This document shows, piece by piece, positions 49,853 to 59,700 of a stretch of DNA of 59,943 bases (positions are counted from its first letter, which is position 1; each line of letters opens with the position of its first letter). The stretch is taken from NCBI GenBank assembly GCA_902825945.1, contig CADECY010000027.1, positions 17,793-77,735 on the forward strand, given 5' to 3'. The notes beneath the pieces are model-generated. The model did not search any database. It worked only from the letters and a program-made list of their open reading frames with translations, and had not been told where the DNA came from. Position numbers and translations under genes: made by a program. Origin of the DNA: an uncultured Acidobacteriota bacterium. Lineage in GTDB: Bacteria > Acidobacteriota > Terriglobia > Bryobacterales > Bryobacteraceae.

Positions 49853-52465
49853 TCAATCGCAGCGGAGCGCCGTGAGCGGATCGACGCGCGTCGCTGTTCG
49901 AGCGGGGAAGTAGCTTGCCGCGAGTCCGGCGATCAGGAGAAGCAGAGTCACGGCGCCGAAACTCGCGGGATCGGCCGTGCTGATCTCGAAGAGCGAGCTT
50001 GTCAGCGATCTCGACAAAGCGAGAGCGAGCGCCAAGCCAAGAGCGAGTCCGGCGACGACGAACCGCATGCCCTGTCCGAGAACCATGCGCGACACCTGGC
50101 GGCGGGTCGCGCCGAGCGCGAGCCGTGTGCCGATCTCGCTCGTCCGGCACGCGACGGAGAATGAGAGCAGGCCATAGACTCCGGTGACCGTCAGGGAAAG
50201 CGCCATGAAGCCGAAGATCGCGAACAGGACCGCGTCGAAGCGCGTGGCGGAGGTGCCGCCTGAAACGATCGACTCCATCGTGCGCATCCGTTCCACTCGC
50301 TGCGAGGGGCCCGTTTGCGCCAGCGCAGCACGCGCGCTCTCCGCCGTTCCGCCGCGCATGACGAAGAACATTCCGCCGCCGTACCAGGAGGCCTGGGCCG
50401 CGGGAAGGTAGATCACGGGGCGCGAGGATTCCGCGAGCCGCGCAGCCTTCGTGTCCGCGACGACCCCCACGACCTCGCGCACCGGATCCTCGCCGAAGCG
50501 CTTGCCGCGGAACACTCCCATTGCCACGCGATCGCCGAGGGGATCGCCGCCCGGCCACCATGTCCGCGCGACGGATTCGCTGATGATCACCGCCGGAATG
50601 GTTCCGTTCGTGTCGCGCTCGTTGAATCCGCGCCCGCGCAACAGCGGTATCCGCATCGCGCGGAAGTAGTCCGGACTCACGATCCGGATCTCCATTCCTC
50701 CGATGCTATGTTCGGGATGGTTCTCACGTTGCGCCGGGAAATTGTTCTGACCCGCGAGAGGCAGCATGTTCACCGCCGCTACATCGCGGACACCGGGAGT
50801 CGCGCGGAGCCGCGCGAGGATCTCCTGTTGCGCTGCGAGCCGCTTGGCGGATTCCTGCCCTTTCACGGGCGAAGTCCAGAACGTGAGCAACCCTTCCGGA
50901 TCGAATCCGAGCGGCTGCCGGTGCAGACGGAACAGACTATGCGCGAGCAGCGCGGCGCCGATCAGCAGTGCCGAGGCCCCCGCCACTTGCGCGACGACCA
51001 GGACTCCTCGCAGGCGCTGCCGTCCACTGGCACGAGTCACTCGTCCGGCGCTCTTCAACGCCTCGCTCACGCCCATTCGAGAGTGGAAGATCGCGGGGAT
51101 GAGTCCGGTGAGGATCACGGTGGCCATGGCCGCCGCAGCGGTGAAGCCGAGCACGGAGGAATCGACCGCTATCGGATCGGCCGAGGGCAGATGGAAGGGA
51201 ATCGCCGCCACGAGCGTGTCGAGGAGAGCGCGGGCGGCGAGCAGTCCCACGAATCCGCCCGCCGCGCAGATGACGATACTTTCGGCGAGCGAGTGCTGCA
51301 TCAGGCGGACGCGGTTGCTCCCGAGCGCCAGGCGCACGGCGACCTCCCGGCGGCGCGCGGTCAGCCGTGCCACGACGAGACTCGCGAGATTCAGGCAGGC
51401 GATGAGAAGCAGCATGCCCGTCGCTCCCATCAGAAGAAGGAGTTTCTTGCCGCTGCCAGCGGTCAGCGAATCCTGGTACGGCTGGGCCACGAGCACGGAT
51501 CCGCGCGGATGTGCGTGGTCCGGGTGCTGGCGGCGGAACTCTTCTCCCGCGGCTTCGAGACTTGCCGTGGCTCTCGCGGGACTCACGCCGTCACGCAGCC
51601 GCGCGATCACCACCGTGTTTGCGCCGAGGTCCGCCACTCCGCCTTGCATGCGAAGTGGAACGAAGAGAGCGGGGCTATCCGGCAGCCACGAGTCCTCGCG
51701 CGCGACGCCCGCGATCGAATGGGGAACTCCGTCGACGCGGATCGCGCGTCCGATCACTCCCGGATCCTCGTTGAACAATCGGCGCCACGTAGCGTGGGTC
51801 AAGATCGCCGCTTGCGGACCGCCACGCCTTCCTTCGTCTCCGGAGAACTTGCGTCCGAGCGCCATGCCGAGTCCGAGGGTGCGGAAGTAGTCCGGAGTCA
51901 CGCTGGCGGCGGGAACCCATTCATTCGCCGCGCCCGCTTCGATCCGGACATCGGTAAGACCCCGGTGTCCCGCAACGGATTCGAACGCTTCCACGCGCAA
52001 CTTGATGATTTCGTATTCGGCGTTCGATAGATCGTTCATCTCGCCGCCGCGGCCCACATGGATCAACCGTTCCGGACTCGGATACGGAAGCGGGCGCAGC
52101 AACACCGCGTTCACCAGACTGAACACGGCGGTGTTGGCGCCGATGCCGAGCGCGACCGAGGCGATCGCTGCGATCGTGAACGCCGGGCTTCGCCGCAGCG
52201 TCCGGACCGCATGGCGCAAATCACGCGCGAAGTTTTCGAGGAACGGAACTCCGGAGCGATCGCGATAGACCTCTCGCAACGGCTCGACACCGCCCAGTCG
52301 CAGGAGCGCCTGGCGCCTTGCTTCGACTGGCGCGAGTCCGGCGCGGATACTATCCTCGACATGCATCTCGACATGCGATTCCATCTCGGCACGGAAATCC
52401 GCGTCCGATGCTTCGTGCCGGAACATGCCCAGCAGTCTGTGAAGCCAGCCTCGAATGATTCGCAT
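49853..52465 (-). CDS. Large MacB/FtsX-type ABC permease (acidobacterial duplicated orphan permease type)
   Basis: 870 residues. An N-terminal cytosolic helical part (MESHVEMHVEDSIRAGLAPV ... ALLRLGGVEPLREVYRD) is typical of the ADOP family. A membrane segment (FTIAAIASVALGIGANTAVFSL), a periplasmic MacB_PCD domain, and an FtsX block (LLLMGATGMLLLIACLNLASLVVARLTARRREVAVRLALG) follow, and a second copy of the whole unit ends in SLTVTGVYGLLSFSVACRTSEIGTRLALGATRRQV. No ATPase gene is adjacent, which is normal for these orphan permeases. ATG 52465 lies 6 bases after padR. Substrate unknown; PadR control suggests stress or toxin export. Confidence 0.9.
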   Translation of the reverse strand: MRIIRGWLHRLLGMFRHEASDADFRAEMESHVEMHVEDSIRAGLAPVEARRQALLRLGGVEPLREVYRDRSGVPFLENFARDLRHAVRTLRRSPAFTIAAIASVALGIGANTAVFSLVNAVLLRPLPYPSPERLIHVGRGGEMNDLSNAEYEIIKLRVEAFESVAGHRGLTDVRIEAGAANEWVPAASVTPDYFRTLGLGMALGRKFSGDEGRRGGPQAAILTHATWRRLFNEDPGVIGRAIRVDGVPHSIAGVAREDSWLPDSPALFVPLRMQGGVADLGANTVVIARLRDGVSPARATASLEAAGEEFRRQHPDHAHPRGSVLVAQPYQDSLTAGSGKKLLLLMGATGMLLLIACLNLASLVVARLTARRREVAVRLALGSNRVRLMQHSLAESIVICAAGGFVGLLAARALLDTLVAAIPFHLPSADPIAVDSSVLGFTAAAAMATVILTGLIPAIFHSRMGVSEALKSAGRVTRASGRQRLRGVLVVAQVAGASALLIGAALLAHSLFRLHRQPLGFDPEGLLTFWTSPVKGQESAKRLAAQQEILARLRATPGVRDVAAVNMLPLAGQNNFPAQRENHPEHSIGGMEIRIVSPDYFRAMRIPLLRGRGFNERDTNGTIPAVIISESVARTWWPGGDPLGDRVAMGVFRGKRFGEDPVREVVGVVADTKAARLAESSRPVIYLPAAQASWYGGGMFFVMRGGTAESARAALAQTGPSQRVERMRTMESIVSGGTSATRFDAVLFAIFGFMALSLTVTGVYGLLSFSVACRTSEIGTRLALGATRRQVSRMVLGQGMRFVVAGLALGLALALALSRSLTSSLFEISTADPASFGAVTLLLLIAGLAASYFPARTATRVDPLTALRCD

Positions 52466-52470
52466 TGGAT

Positions 52471-52809
52471 TCAGCCTTTCACGGGAGCGAGGAACCGGGC
52501 CAGTGTCTTCGTGGCGGAGTCCCATTCGCGGATCTCCTTGGAGAGACGCCGCAGCCCCGCTGGCGTGATCGCGTAGAACTTGGCCTTCCGGTTATTGTCC
52601 GACACGCCCCACTCAGACTTGATGAAGCCCTCCTGCTCGAGCTTCAGCAGCGAGGGATAGATCGTGCCGTAGTTGATCGCCAATGTCTGTTCGCTGACGG
52701 TCTCGATTCTGCGGCCGATACCGTAGCCGTGCTGAGGACCCATGGTCTGCAAGGTTCGCAGGATCATCAGGGAGAGGGTGCCTTGCCAGACGTCGCTCTT
52801 CTTGCTCAT
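52471..52809 (-). CDS. PadR-family transcriptional regulator
   Basis: 112 residues, the short PadR class. Winged helix: MSKKSDVWQGTLSLMILRTL, GPQHGYGIGRRIETVSEQ, INYGTIYPSLLKLEQEGFI, AITPAGLRRL. ATG 52809 sits at the edge of a 17-bp palindrome that includes GGAG as its ribosome site. PadR proteins usually repress themselves and the next gene, here the large permease 6 bases downstream. The frame is open further upstream but the promoter lies in that part. Confidence 0.93.
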   Translation of the reverse strand: MSKKSDVWQGTLSLMILRTLQTMGPQHGYGIGRRIETVSEQTLAINYGTIYPSLLKLEQEGFIKSEWGVSDNNRKAKFYAITPAGLRRLSKEIREWDSATKTLARFLAPVKG

Positions 52810-52852
52810 ATTGGACTCCAATATAAACCATTTCCTATTGGATTGCAATAGG
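52808..52852 (-). promoter_or_regulatory. padR promoter with two palindromic operators
   Basis: Minus strand: -35 TTGCAA, 17-base spacer, -10 TATATT. The palindrome ATATTGGACTCCAATAT (52808-52824) covers the -10 end and start codon. A second inverted repeat CCTATTG-N5-CAATAGG (52834-52852) covers the -35. Both share the half-site ATTGG/CCAAT, so autorepression is likely. Confidence 0.7.
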
Positions 52853-52880
52853 ACGGTAATGACATGTTTGACAGACCAGG

Positions 52881-53075
52881 ATGTGCGAGATGATCGAAGG
52901 CCCCGAAGCGTTCGCCCGCTTCGCCAGCGCCATGAAGAAGGCACTCGCTGTCCCACATTCAGTCGTTCAGCAACGGATCGCTGAGCACCGCGCGAAAGCC
53001 AAGAAACACCCGCGCAAGCGCGGGCCGAAGCGAAAGGTCAAGCCTTCCGCCGCCTTCTCCGGCCCTGCCGCTTAG
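52881..53075 (+). CDS. Small basic protein of the type that accompanies IS1595-group transposases
   Basis: 64 residues, MCEMIEGPEAFARFASAMKK ... SVVQQRIAEHRAKAKK, ending in a Lys/Arg/Pro-rich stretch. Short proteins with an EGPEAFARF-type start and a basic tail are often found next to IS1595/ISXO2-like transposase genes; here the convergent neighbour is such a transposase remnant. Function unknown. The frame is intact but may be a passenger of a dead element. Confidence 0.6.
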   Translation: MCEMIEGPEAFARFASAMKKALAVPHSVVQQRIAEHRAKAKKHPRKRGPKRKVKPSAAFSGPAA

Positions 53076-53395
53076 CCGACTTCTGCCTGGCCTTGTTCGC
53101 GTTCTCGCCGATCAGGGTCTTGTAAGTCAACCGGCGCCCCGGCGATCTGGTAAATGGCCATAGTAAAGCGCGCTCCGTCTGCGATCACGTCACCCTCGGA
53201 ATCGAGCCGGGTTTTGAAGCGGAAGGCTTGCTCATCGGCATAGCGGAACAGGTGAAATGGCTCGACGCTCACGTAGGTGCCGTTGATGCCGCGCTTGAAC
53301 GGGCTCCAGAAAATTCTACATGCCGTTGACGTGGACATTCTCACGGACGTACTCCAGGGCGTGATTGACGACCTCGTGGGCGTAGTCGGACGCGG
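53038..53395 (-). pseudogene. C-terminal remnant of an IS1595/ISXO2-type transposase
   Basis: The minus strand reads YAHEVVNHALEYVRENVHVN, then GM, a TAG where the family has Glu of the ENFW motif, NFWSPFKRGINGTYVSVEPF and HLFRYADEQAFRFKTRLDSE. A one-base shift follows near 53140, after which RRLTYKTLIGENANKARQK continues to a TGA at 53040. The N-terminal DD part is missing. Loss of the catalytic Glu codon, a frameshift and truncation make it dead. Its left end joins directly to a NhaR-like fragment. Confidence 0.85.
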
Positions 53396-53668
53396 AAGAT
53401 CGAGCCGAGGCTCGCCGGAGAGTTCAAGGATGGGGTGTTGATGAAGGCATTCGGACAAGCGGGTGCCGGGCTGTTCGAAGCACCCGGCGCGATCGAACGC
53501 GAGGTGAGACCTCATTATCGAGTCGAAGTGATCGGCCATCTGGACCCGGTGACCGAGACCTACTACGCGATCTCGATCGAGCGGAAGCTGAAGCATCCCG
53601 CCGTGGTTGCGATTTCAAACGCGGCGCGTGAACGTCTGTTCGCCGCTAGCCCGCGGCGTCAGCGCTGA
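53393..53668 (+). pseudogene. 3' fragment of a NhaR-like regulator gene
   Basis: The frame KIEPRLAGEFKDGVLMKAFG, then GAGLFEAPGAIEREVRPHY, ends PRRQR TGA and matches the C-terminal third of the intact NhaR-like protein at 38373-39293 (KIEPRLIGEFKDGALMKAFG; PPRQR). No helix-turn-helix part is present. The reading frame is still open, so the truncation is recent or a single event: the IS1595-type remnant abuts it. The stop overlaps that of the convergent sulfatase. Confidence 0.9.
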
Positions 53669-54915
53669 GTGGCGTACGCGCGGAGCCGACTCGCCACCGC
53701 GGACTCGTGAGCGATCAGACTGCGTGCTTCACCCGGGTCGGACTCGAGGTCAAAGAGCGCTTCCTCGCCGCCCACGTCGATCAACTTCCACCGCCCGCGA
53801 CGGACCGCCACGCTCAGCGGTGTCTTGACCAGCCGGTCCTCGAACCGCCAGCGAAGCGCGCGCTCCTTCGGCTTGTTCCCCGCAAACAGCGGCCGAAGAT
53901 CGGCTCCGTCCGGAGTCCGGATACCGGTGAGTGTCGGAACCCAATCGGCGAACCACGAAGGCTCCCGAATCTCGGTCCCCGCGCGCGTCACTCCCGGCCA
54001 GCGAAGCAGACACGGCACCCGGATTCCGCCCTCGTACAACTCGTACTTGCCGCCCCTCAACGGCCCGTTCGAACCCACGCCCGATCCACCCTGCCGCTGC
54101 TTCATCACCCAGCCGTTGTCGGAGAGGAACAGCACGATGGTGCGCTCCCACTGGCCGGTCCGCTCGAGCGCGGCTCGGAGCCGGCCCACGCTGTCATCGA
54201 GGTGCGCGACCATGCCCGCGTACACTGCGCGCTTCTCGTCGAGTGAGGCGCGGAACGGTTGCGACCATCGCTCTGGCACCTGTAGCGGCAGGTGGGGAAG
54301 CGGATGAGCGTAGTAGAGAAAGTACGGTTGCGATCCGTTCCGCTCGACGAATTCCACCACGCGATTCGTCAGCAGATCGGGATAGTAGCCTTCGAGCCGC
54401 AGTGGCGTCTCGTTCTCATGGGTCGTGACGGTTCCGCGTCCTCCACCACCGGTTGAGCGGTGCGTTTGGTAGTCGATCACTCCGTTGAGAAAGCCCCAGA
54501 AATAGTCGAAGCCGCGGCGGTTCGGCCGGTATGCGCCGTTCATGCCGAGGTGCCACTTTCCGATCAGCGCCGTTTTCCGGCCACTCGCGCGGAAGTGATC
54601 GGCCATGGTGCGGAGGCCGAGCGCGAGTCCAGAATCGTCGTGCTCTTCGCGCAGGACACCCGTGACTCCGGTGCGTTCCGGAACTTGCCCGGTGAGCAGA
54701 GCCGCACGCGCCGGAGAGCAAACGGGCGAACAGCTGTAGTGACCGGTGAAGCGAACACCGTCCAGTGCCAGCCGGTCGAGATTCGGCGTGCGATTGACGC
54801 GCGATCCGTAACAGCCGAGATCTCCGTAACCGAGATCGTCCCCCAGGATCACCACGACGTTCATCGGCTGCTCTCGCGGAGCCGCCGCGAGAGCCAGCAA
54901 GCCGCGCCGGGTCAT
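53659..54915 (-). CDS. Type I sulfatase (formylglycine-dependent)
   Basis: 418 residues. MNVVVILGDDLGYGDLGCYG opens the alkaline-phosphatase-like fold with metal aspartates. CSPVCSPARAALLTG contains the sulfatase signature C-x-P-x-R with Cys66 as the expected formylglycine. TALIGKWHLG and LFLSDNG complete the site. It is probably exported (short hydrophobic MTRRGLLALAAAP start, weak Tat-like), releasing sulfate from a glycan. ATG overlaps the sialidase-lectin gene stop as ATGA. It is the last gene of the receptor operon and convergent with the NhaR fragment. Confidence 0.93.
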   Translation of the reverse strand: MTRRGLLALAAAPREQPMNVVVILGDDLGYGDLGCYGSRVNRTPNLDRLALDGVRFTGHYSCSPVCSPARAALLTGQVPERTGVTGVLREEHDDSGLALGLRTMADHFRASGRKTALIGKWHLGMNGAYRPNRRGFDYFWGFLNGVIDYQTHRSTGGGGRGTVTTHENETPLRLEGYYPDLLTNRVVEFVERNGSQPYFLYYAHPLPHLPLQVPERWSQPFRASLDEKRAVYAGMVAHLDDSVGRLRAALERTGQWERTIVLFLSDNGWVMKQRQGGSGVGSNGPLRGGKYELYEGGIRVPCLLRWPGVTRAGTEIREPSWFADWVPTLTGIRTPDGADLRPLFAGNKPKERALRWRFEDRLVKTPLSVAVRRGRWKLIDVGGEEALFDLESDPGEARSLIAHESAVASRLRAYATQR

Positions 54916-56756
54916 TTCGCCCGGAACGCCGCGATCGCTTCCGAGGTTCGCAAGTAGCGCCCGTAGACGCGCGCCCGGCGGACTTCGCCATCGAGTCCCA
55001 ACCCGAAACGGAACTCCGGTGCCGCGTTCACATCCTTCAGATTCGGACTGAAGCGGCCCCATCCGAACTGGCGCGCGTTGCCGCCATCGTTGAGCTTGCC
55101 GTCGATGACGAAGCTGACGATCTTGGGCCCGCCATCCACGATCGCGACAATGTGACGCGTGCCAGCGCGCACCGAATCGGGATCGGATGCCCACGTATTG
55201 GTGGTCCGGCCGTCGCTCAGCACCAGTTCGACCGCGTTCGACTCCGTTGTGCGTAGCACCAAGCCGCGTCCATCGGGAGTGCGATTCTCCACGAGAATCT
55301 GCCCAGGCCGCGTCGATCGAAGATCCACCCAGAGATCGAGCGAGAAGCCGCTACGGAGATCCTCGCGGCCATGATCGGCCCGCGTGGTGGAGCGGCGCAT
55401 GAACAGGGGCAGCACGGGAGCTTTCACGGCTGGGGGAACCGGACCCGCAACATCCACTAGCAATCCGTCCTTCGACACGCCTGCTCCACTGAACTGAGCC
55501 CACATCCCCTCGAAGATCCGCGAGTCGACCTCGTGAATGCGTGCCACGTCCTTCTGCGTTTCAGTGAGGAAGTACTTGCCGTCCTCCTCCACGAGATCCG
55601 GGTAGCTCATGCGAATGATCGGATCATCGTCGTAGAGAACGATCTCGGGCTCCGACCACCGGATCACCTTGCCTGCGGGCGAATCCACTTCGACACCACC
55701 CGACATCCACACCGGATTGCGCTCTTCGTAGGCGTTCGAGCGCCGGCGTGGATGTTCCACGATGAATCTCCCACCATGGTTGTGGAACCAGTAGAGGTAC
55801 TTTCCGTTCGCGCACTTCCACGCGAAGTTCGCCGCGCGCGGATGCTTCATGCGGCGCCCATCTGCGAACTCCATGTATCGCGGCGTGTCCCATTTGCGTC
55901 CGCCGTCGCGGCTGTAGCTGAACGCCGGATGTCCGTCGATAGTGCGATAGACACTGAACAGCGATCCATCGCTCATCACCGAAAAACTCTGCTCCTCGGC
56001 GACCGGTCCGCCGCCCGGAGGCGTGCGCAATCCGATGTCGCCGCCGGGTAGTGTTTCCCATGTGAGTTTCTCCGGATCGCGTTCGGTGAAGATGTTGCCG
56101 CCGCGCAACAGCACGCCTTCGGAAGAGGTGAAAAAGCCCTCACCGAATCCGCCGACCTTGTGCAGCGGCACGTATCCGGCGTCGCGATGCGAGAAGGCGC
56201 GGCCCACGGTCCAGAAAAACTTCAACTTTCCGCCGTACGGATTGGCACGATCGATCTCGAAATCGCGCTGCGGGATGTCGTAGCGTTTCGGCGACCACGA
56301 TCTGCCGTGATCGTCGCTGTACTTGAAGACGAAGTGGCCGAGGCTATCGACACGCCGGTTAAAGCCGTCGCGATAGGTGGGCTTGTCGCCGATCACCTGA
56401 CGAACGTTATCGGTGTTGTGGTTGTAGAAAACGTAGACGCGGCCATACGGGACCTTCAGCAGCACCGCGTAGGAGGCCTCAGGTCCGTTCGAAGGTTCGA
56501 CATCGACCAGCGCGGACCACGTCTTGCCCCGATCCATGCTGCGCGTGGTGACAACGTGCTGGCCGCCCGCGCCTTCACGTCCTGGACCCGTCGTAACCAC
56601 ACACAGCCAAGCACCATCGTCCGTCTTGACGATGTAGGGTTGATCGGAGTAACCCTCGTCGGGAATCACGTGACCGTTGCGGATATCCCGCGGATCGTTC
56701 GATTGCGAGAACAGGACACTCGCAAGCGCCAAGGGAAGAGTGAATCGCACTTGCAT
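54912..56756 (-). CDS. Secreted sialidase-fold protein with C-terminal lectin-like domain
   Basis: 614 residues. Signal peptide (MQVRFTLPLALASVLFSQ). The N-terminal 430 residues are a propeller with Asp boxes (SMDRGKTWS, SDDHGRSWS, SRDGGRKWD). The last 170 residues look like a concanavalin/LamG lectin domain (FSLDLWVDLRSTRPGQILVE ... GLGLDGEVRRARVYGRYL). A glycan-acting or glycan-binding role at the cell surface fits its place between a TonB receptor (zero-base gap) and a sulfatase (4-base overlap). Substrate unknown; sulfated polysaccharide is plausible. Confidence 0.85.
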   Translation of the reverse strand: MQVRFTLPLALASVLFSQSNDPRDIRNGHVIPDEGYSDQPYIVKTDDGAWLCVVTTGPGREGAGGQHVVTTRSMDRGKTWSALVDVEPSNGPEASYAVLLKVPYGRVYVFYNHNTDNVRQVIGDKPTYRDGFNRRVDSLGHFVFKYSDDHGRSWSPKRYDIPQRDFEIDRANPYGGKLKFFWTVGRAFSHRDAGYVPLHKVGGFGEGFFTSSEGVLLRGGNIFTERDPEKLTWETLPGGDIGLRTPPGGGPVAEEQSFSVMSDGSLFSVYRTIDGHPAFSYSRDGGRKWDTPRYMEFADGRRMKHPRAANFAWKCANGKYLYWFHNHGGRFIVEHPRRRSNAYEERNPVWMSGGVEVDSPAGKVIRWSEPEIVLYDDDPIIRMSYPDLVEEDGKYFLTETQKDVARIHEVDSRIFEGMWAQFSGAGVSKDGLLVDVAGPVPPAVKAPVLPLFMRRSTTRADHGREDLRSGFSLDLWVDLRSTRPGQILVENRTPDGRGLVLRTTESNAVELVLSDGRTTNTWASDPDSVRAGTRHIVAIVDGGPKIVSFVIDGKLNDGGNARQFGWGRFSPNLKDVNAAPEFRFGLGLDGEVRRARVYGRYLRTSEAIAAFRAK

Positions 56757-59700
56757 CTAGAATTTCAGTTTCAATGAGAACTGCACCTGACGCTCGCCCG
56801 TCGCGGAGTTGATCACGCCCGCGGTGGTAGACCCGATGCCTTCGCCAGGAGTGAAGAAGTACGGAGTGTTGGTCAGGTTGAATGCCTCGGCCCGGAACAG
56901 GAAGGAGAATCGCTCCGTGGCGGGGATCAGCTTCTGTAAGGCGAAGTCGTAGTTCACGCGGCTCGGCCCGCGAACATCGGCGAGAGTCCGCGTTACGTTG
57001 CCGAAGGTGAACGGGTCGGGAATGGTGAACTGCGCAGGGTCGAACCAGCGGTTCAAACGCGATTGCGGAGATCCGCTGAGTTCGGCCGATTTGCCGGTGC
57101 TGTTCGGGCGCAGAACAGCGCTACCGACACCACTGTTTCCGCTCGAGGTGAGCGCGAGCGGAAATCCGGTGTTCCACGAGAACGCGCCGGTGATAGACCA
57201 GCCGCCGATGAGCCGCTCCACCGCCGCGGGCGCGGAGTTCAGCATGCTTTGCCCCTTGCCGAACGGCAGTTCCCATGTGTGGCTCACGACGAGACGCTGC
57301 GAAATGTCTCCCTCGGACAGGCTGCGCTCGGCGGCGAGATTGTAGGCGTTTTGCACCGGCGGTACAAACGCGGATTCGCCGAAGATGCGCCCGCTGCCGT
57401 TGTCGATCAGCTTGGAGTTCGTGTAGGTGATCAGCAAATTGTAGCCCTTGCCGAAGCGCTTCTCCGTGCGCATGACAAACGAGTGATACGAGGACGAACC
57501 CATGTTCTGCGCGACGGCCGGCGAATTCGAATTGACCGATGTGTATTGCGGGTACGGCCGCAGCATCTGCGATCGCGCGACGGTGCGTTGCGCCAGAATG
57601 CCCGTGGTCGCGATTCCGAAGAACGGATTCGCGACCTGTGTATTCAGGTTCGCGCCCAACGATTGGTATTGCGGATCGATCTGGTTGCGTTCGAGCGACA
57701 CCGGGATCCGTGTGCCTTTGTTACCGGCGTATCCGGCTTCCACCAGCCACTGGCCCGGCAGTTGGCGCTGCACGGTGAAGTTCCACTGTTGGTTGTACGC
57801 GTGCCCCTTTTTGCCGCGATCGATCGCCAGAATCCCGAGTCCGAGTTGAGTCCGATAGACCTCGGTGGTCGGCGCTTCGAGCAGTCCGGTGGGGAACGGA
57901 TTGTCGAAAGTGTTCAGCGGCGTGACGCCATCGAGGCTGGCAACCCACGGGGTCGACACCTGCGCGCCGGGCATGCCGAAGTTCTGCGCGCCAGTGGTCC
58001 CGAATCGTGGTGCGTGGAAAATGCCGTAGCCCGTCCGAATCACGGTGCGATCATTGACGCGATAGGCGATTCCGAACCTCGGGCCGAAGTTGGCGTACGC
58101 CGGATCCCAGTTCGAACGCGGCTGCCCGTTCTGTCCAGCGAGACGCAGGACGCCCCGGAGGTTCGGCAGGTCGGGAATCCGGATCGGGAACGGCGAATCG
58201 AAATCGAAGGTGCCGAAGCGGTCGTAGCGCTCCGTGCGCGGCTGTTCGTACTCCCAGCGCAGGCCCGCATTGATCGTAAGACGCCCAAGCCGAATATCGT
58301 CATTGAAGAAGAACGCGGCATAGGAATTGCGAATCGCTCCGGCGGGAACGCGATCGATGGAGCCGCCACCGAAGCCGGAGAGGAACGACGCGAGCCCGTT
58401 GCCAGCGGTGAGGGAAGCGCGCAGCGGGTCAGGCCCTTGTGTCTGTCCGAGCCCGAAGCTGTAGTTGCCTGACGGCGATCCGCCCTGGAACGGCGTCTGG
58501 TTGTAGAGGCGCAGGTCTCCGCCCCACGTCAGCGTGTGCTTGCCGTGATACTCGGTCTGCTCGGCGACGATCGTGTAGATGTCGTTGCCGCGCCGGATGC
58601 GATCTCCGCCCGGCGCGCCGAGTCCGGTATAGTTGGCGATCGAGATCGTCGGAAACAACTGCTCCTGAACGGCTGCCGCGATGTTCGCCGAGAATCCGAT
58701 CTCGCTCAGATTCACCTTGCCGGTGGACCGCGGGGTACGTCCCTCGAATCGCCGTACCGCGCCGAGCCGCACGTTCAGAATGCGCTGCGCCGAAAGCGTC
58801 GAGGTCCAGTTCATCACGCCGGTCAGCGCATGGCTGATCGTGGTACCGAGAACCGTGTCGGCGATGCTGTTGAATGGGCCCGATTGTCCCGTGTCGCCCA
58901 CGTTTCGCGAAGCTCTGCCGAACAGGCTATTGCGATCCGAGAATCGATGATCGATACGGGCGGACCATTGATCGCTGTCGACGTAGCTCGAGGGACTCCA
59001 GACATAGTTGTTGATCTCCGCAGGGCCTTGTCCAGCTCGATTCGGCGCGGGCATGAACTCGAGCAGCCGGCGCGCCACCCGGCTTTGCGCCGCGGTTGGA
59101 ATCACGTTGCCCGGATAGGGATCGCGCACGAAGCCGCCACCGGTGGCCGCGCGGGTCGTGAACGGATTGAACATCACTACCTGCGCTCCCTGCGCGTTGA
59201 ATGTGCGCGAGAAGTCGCCGCGCTTTTCGATATCGGAGGGAACGGTCAGAATGCCGGCGCCGCCCGCGATGTCCTCGCGATGGCCCTGGTAGTCGGCGAA
59301 GAAGAAGGTGCGATTCCTCAGGACTGGTCCGCCCACTGAACCGCCGAACATATTGAAGTGCGCCACCGGGCGGATCTGTCCCCGAGCATTCGAGAAGAAG
59401 TTGTTGGCGCGAAGCCGGTCGTTGCGGAAAAACCAGAATGCCGATCCGTGCAAATCGTTCGAGCCGCCCTTGGTAATCACGTTGATCGCGCCGCCGCCGC
59501 TGCGTCCGAACTGTGGACCGAAGCTATTGGTGAGCACCTTGAACTCCTGCGTGCCATCGGGAGTGGGCGAGATCGCGAAGTTGTTGTTCTCCGGCAGCAT
59601 GATGGAAACGCCGTCGACCAAATAGTCGTTGGTGCGGAAGCGTCCGCCGTTGATCGAGATGTCGGAGAGCACGAACAGCGGCGCACCCACATCGCCGGTC

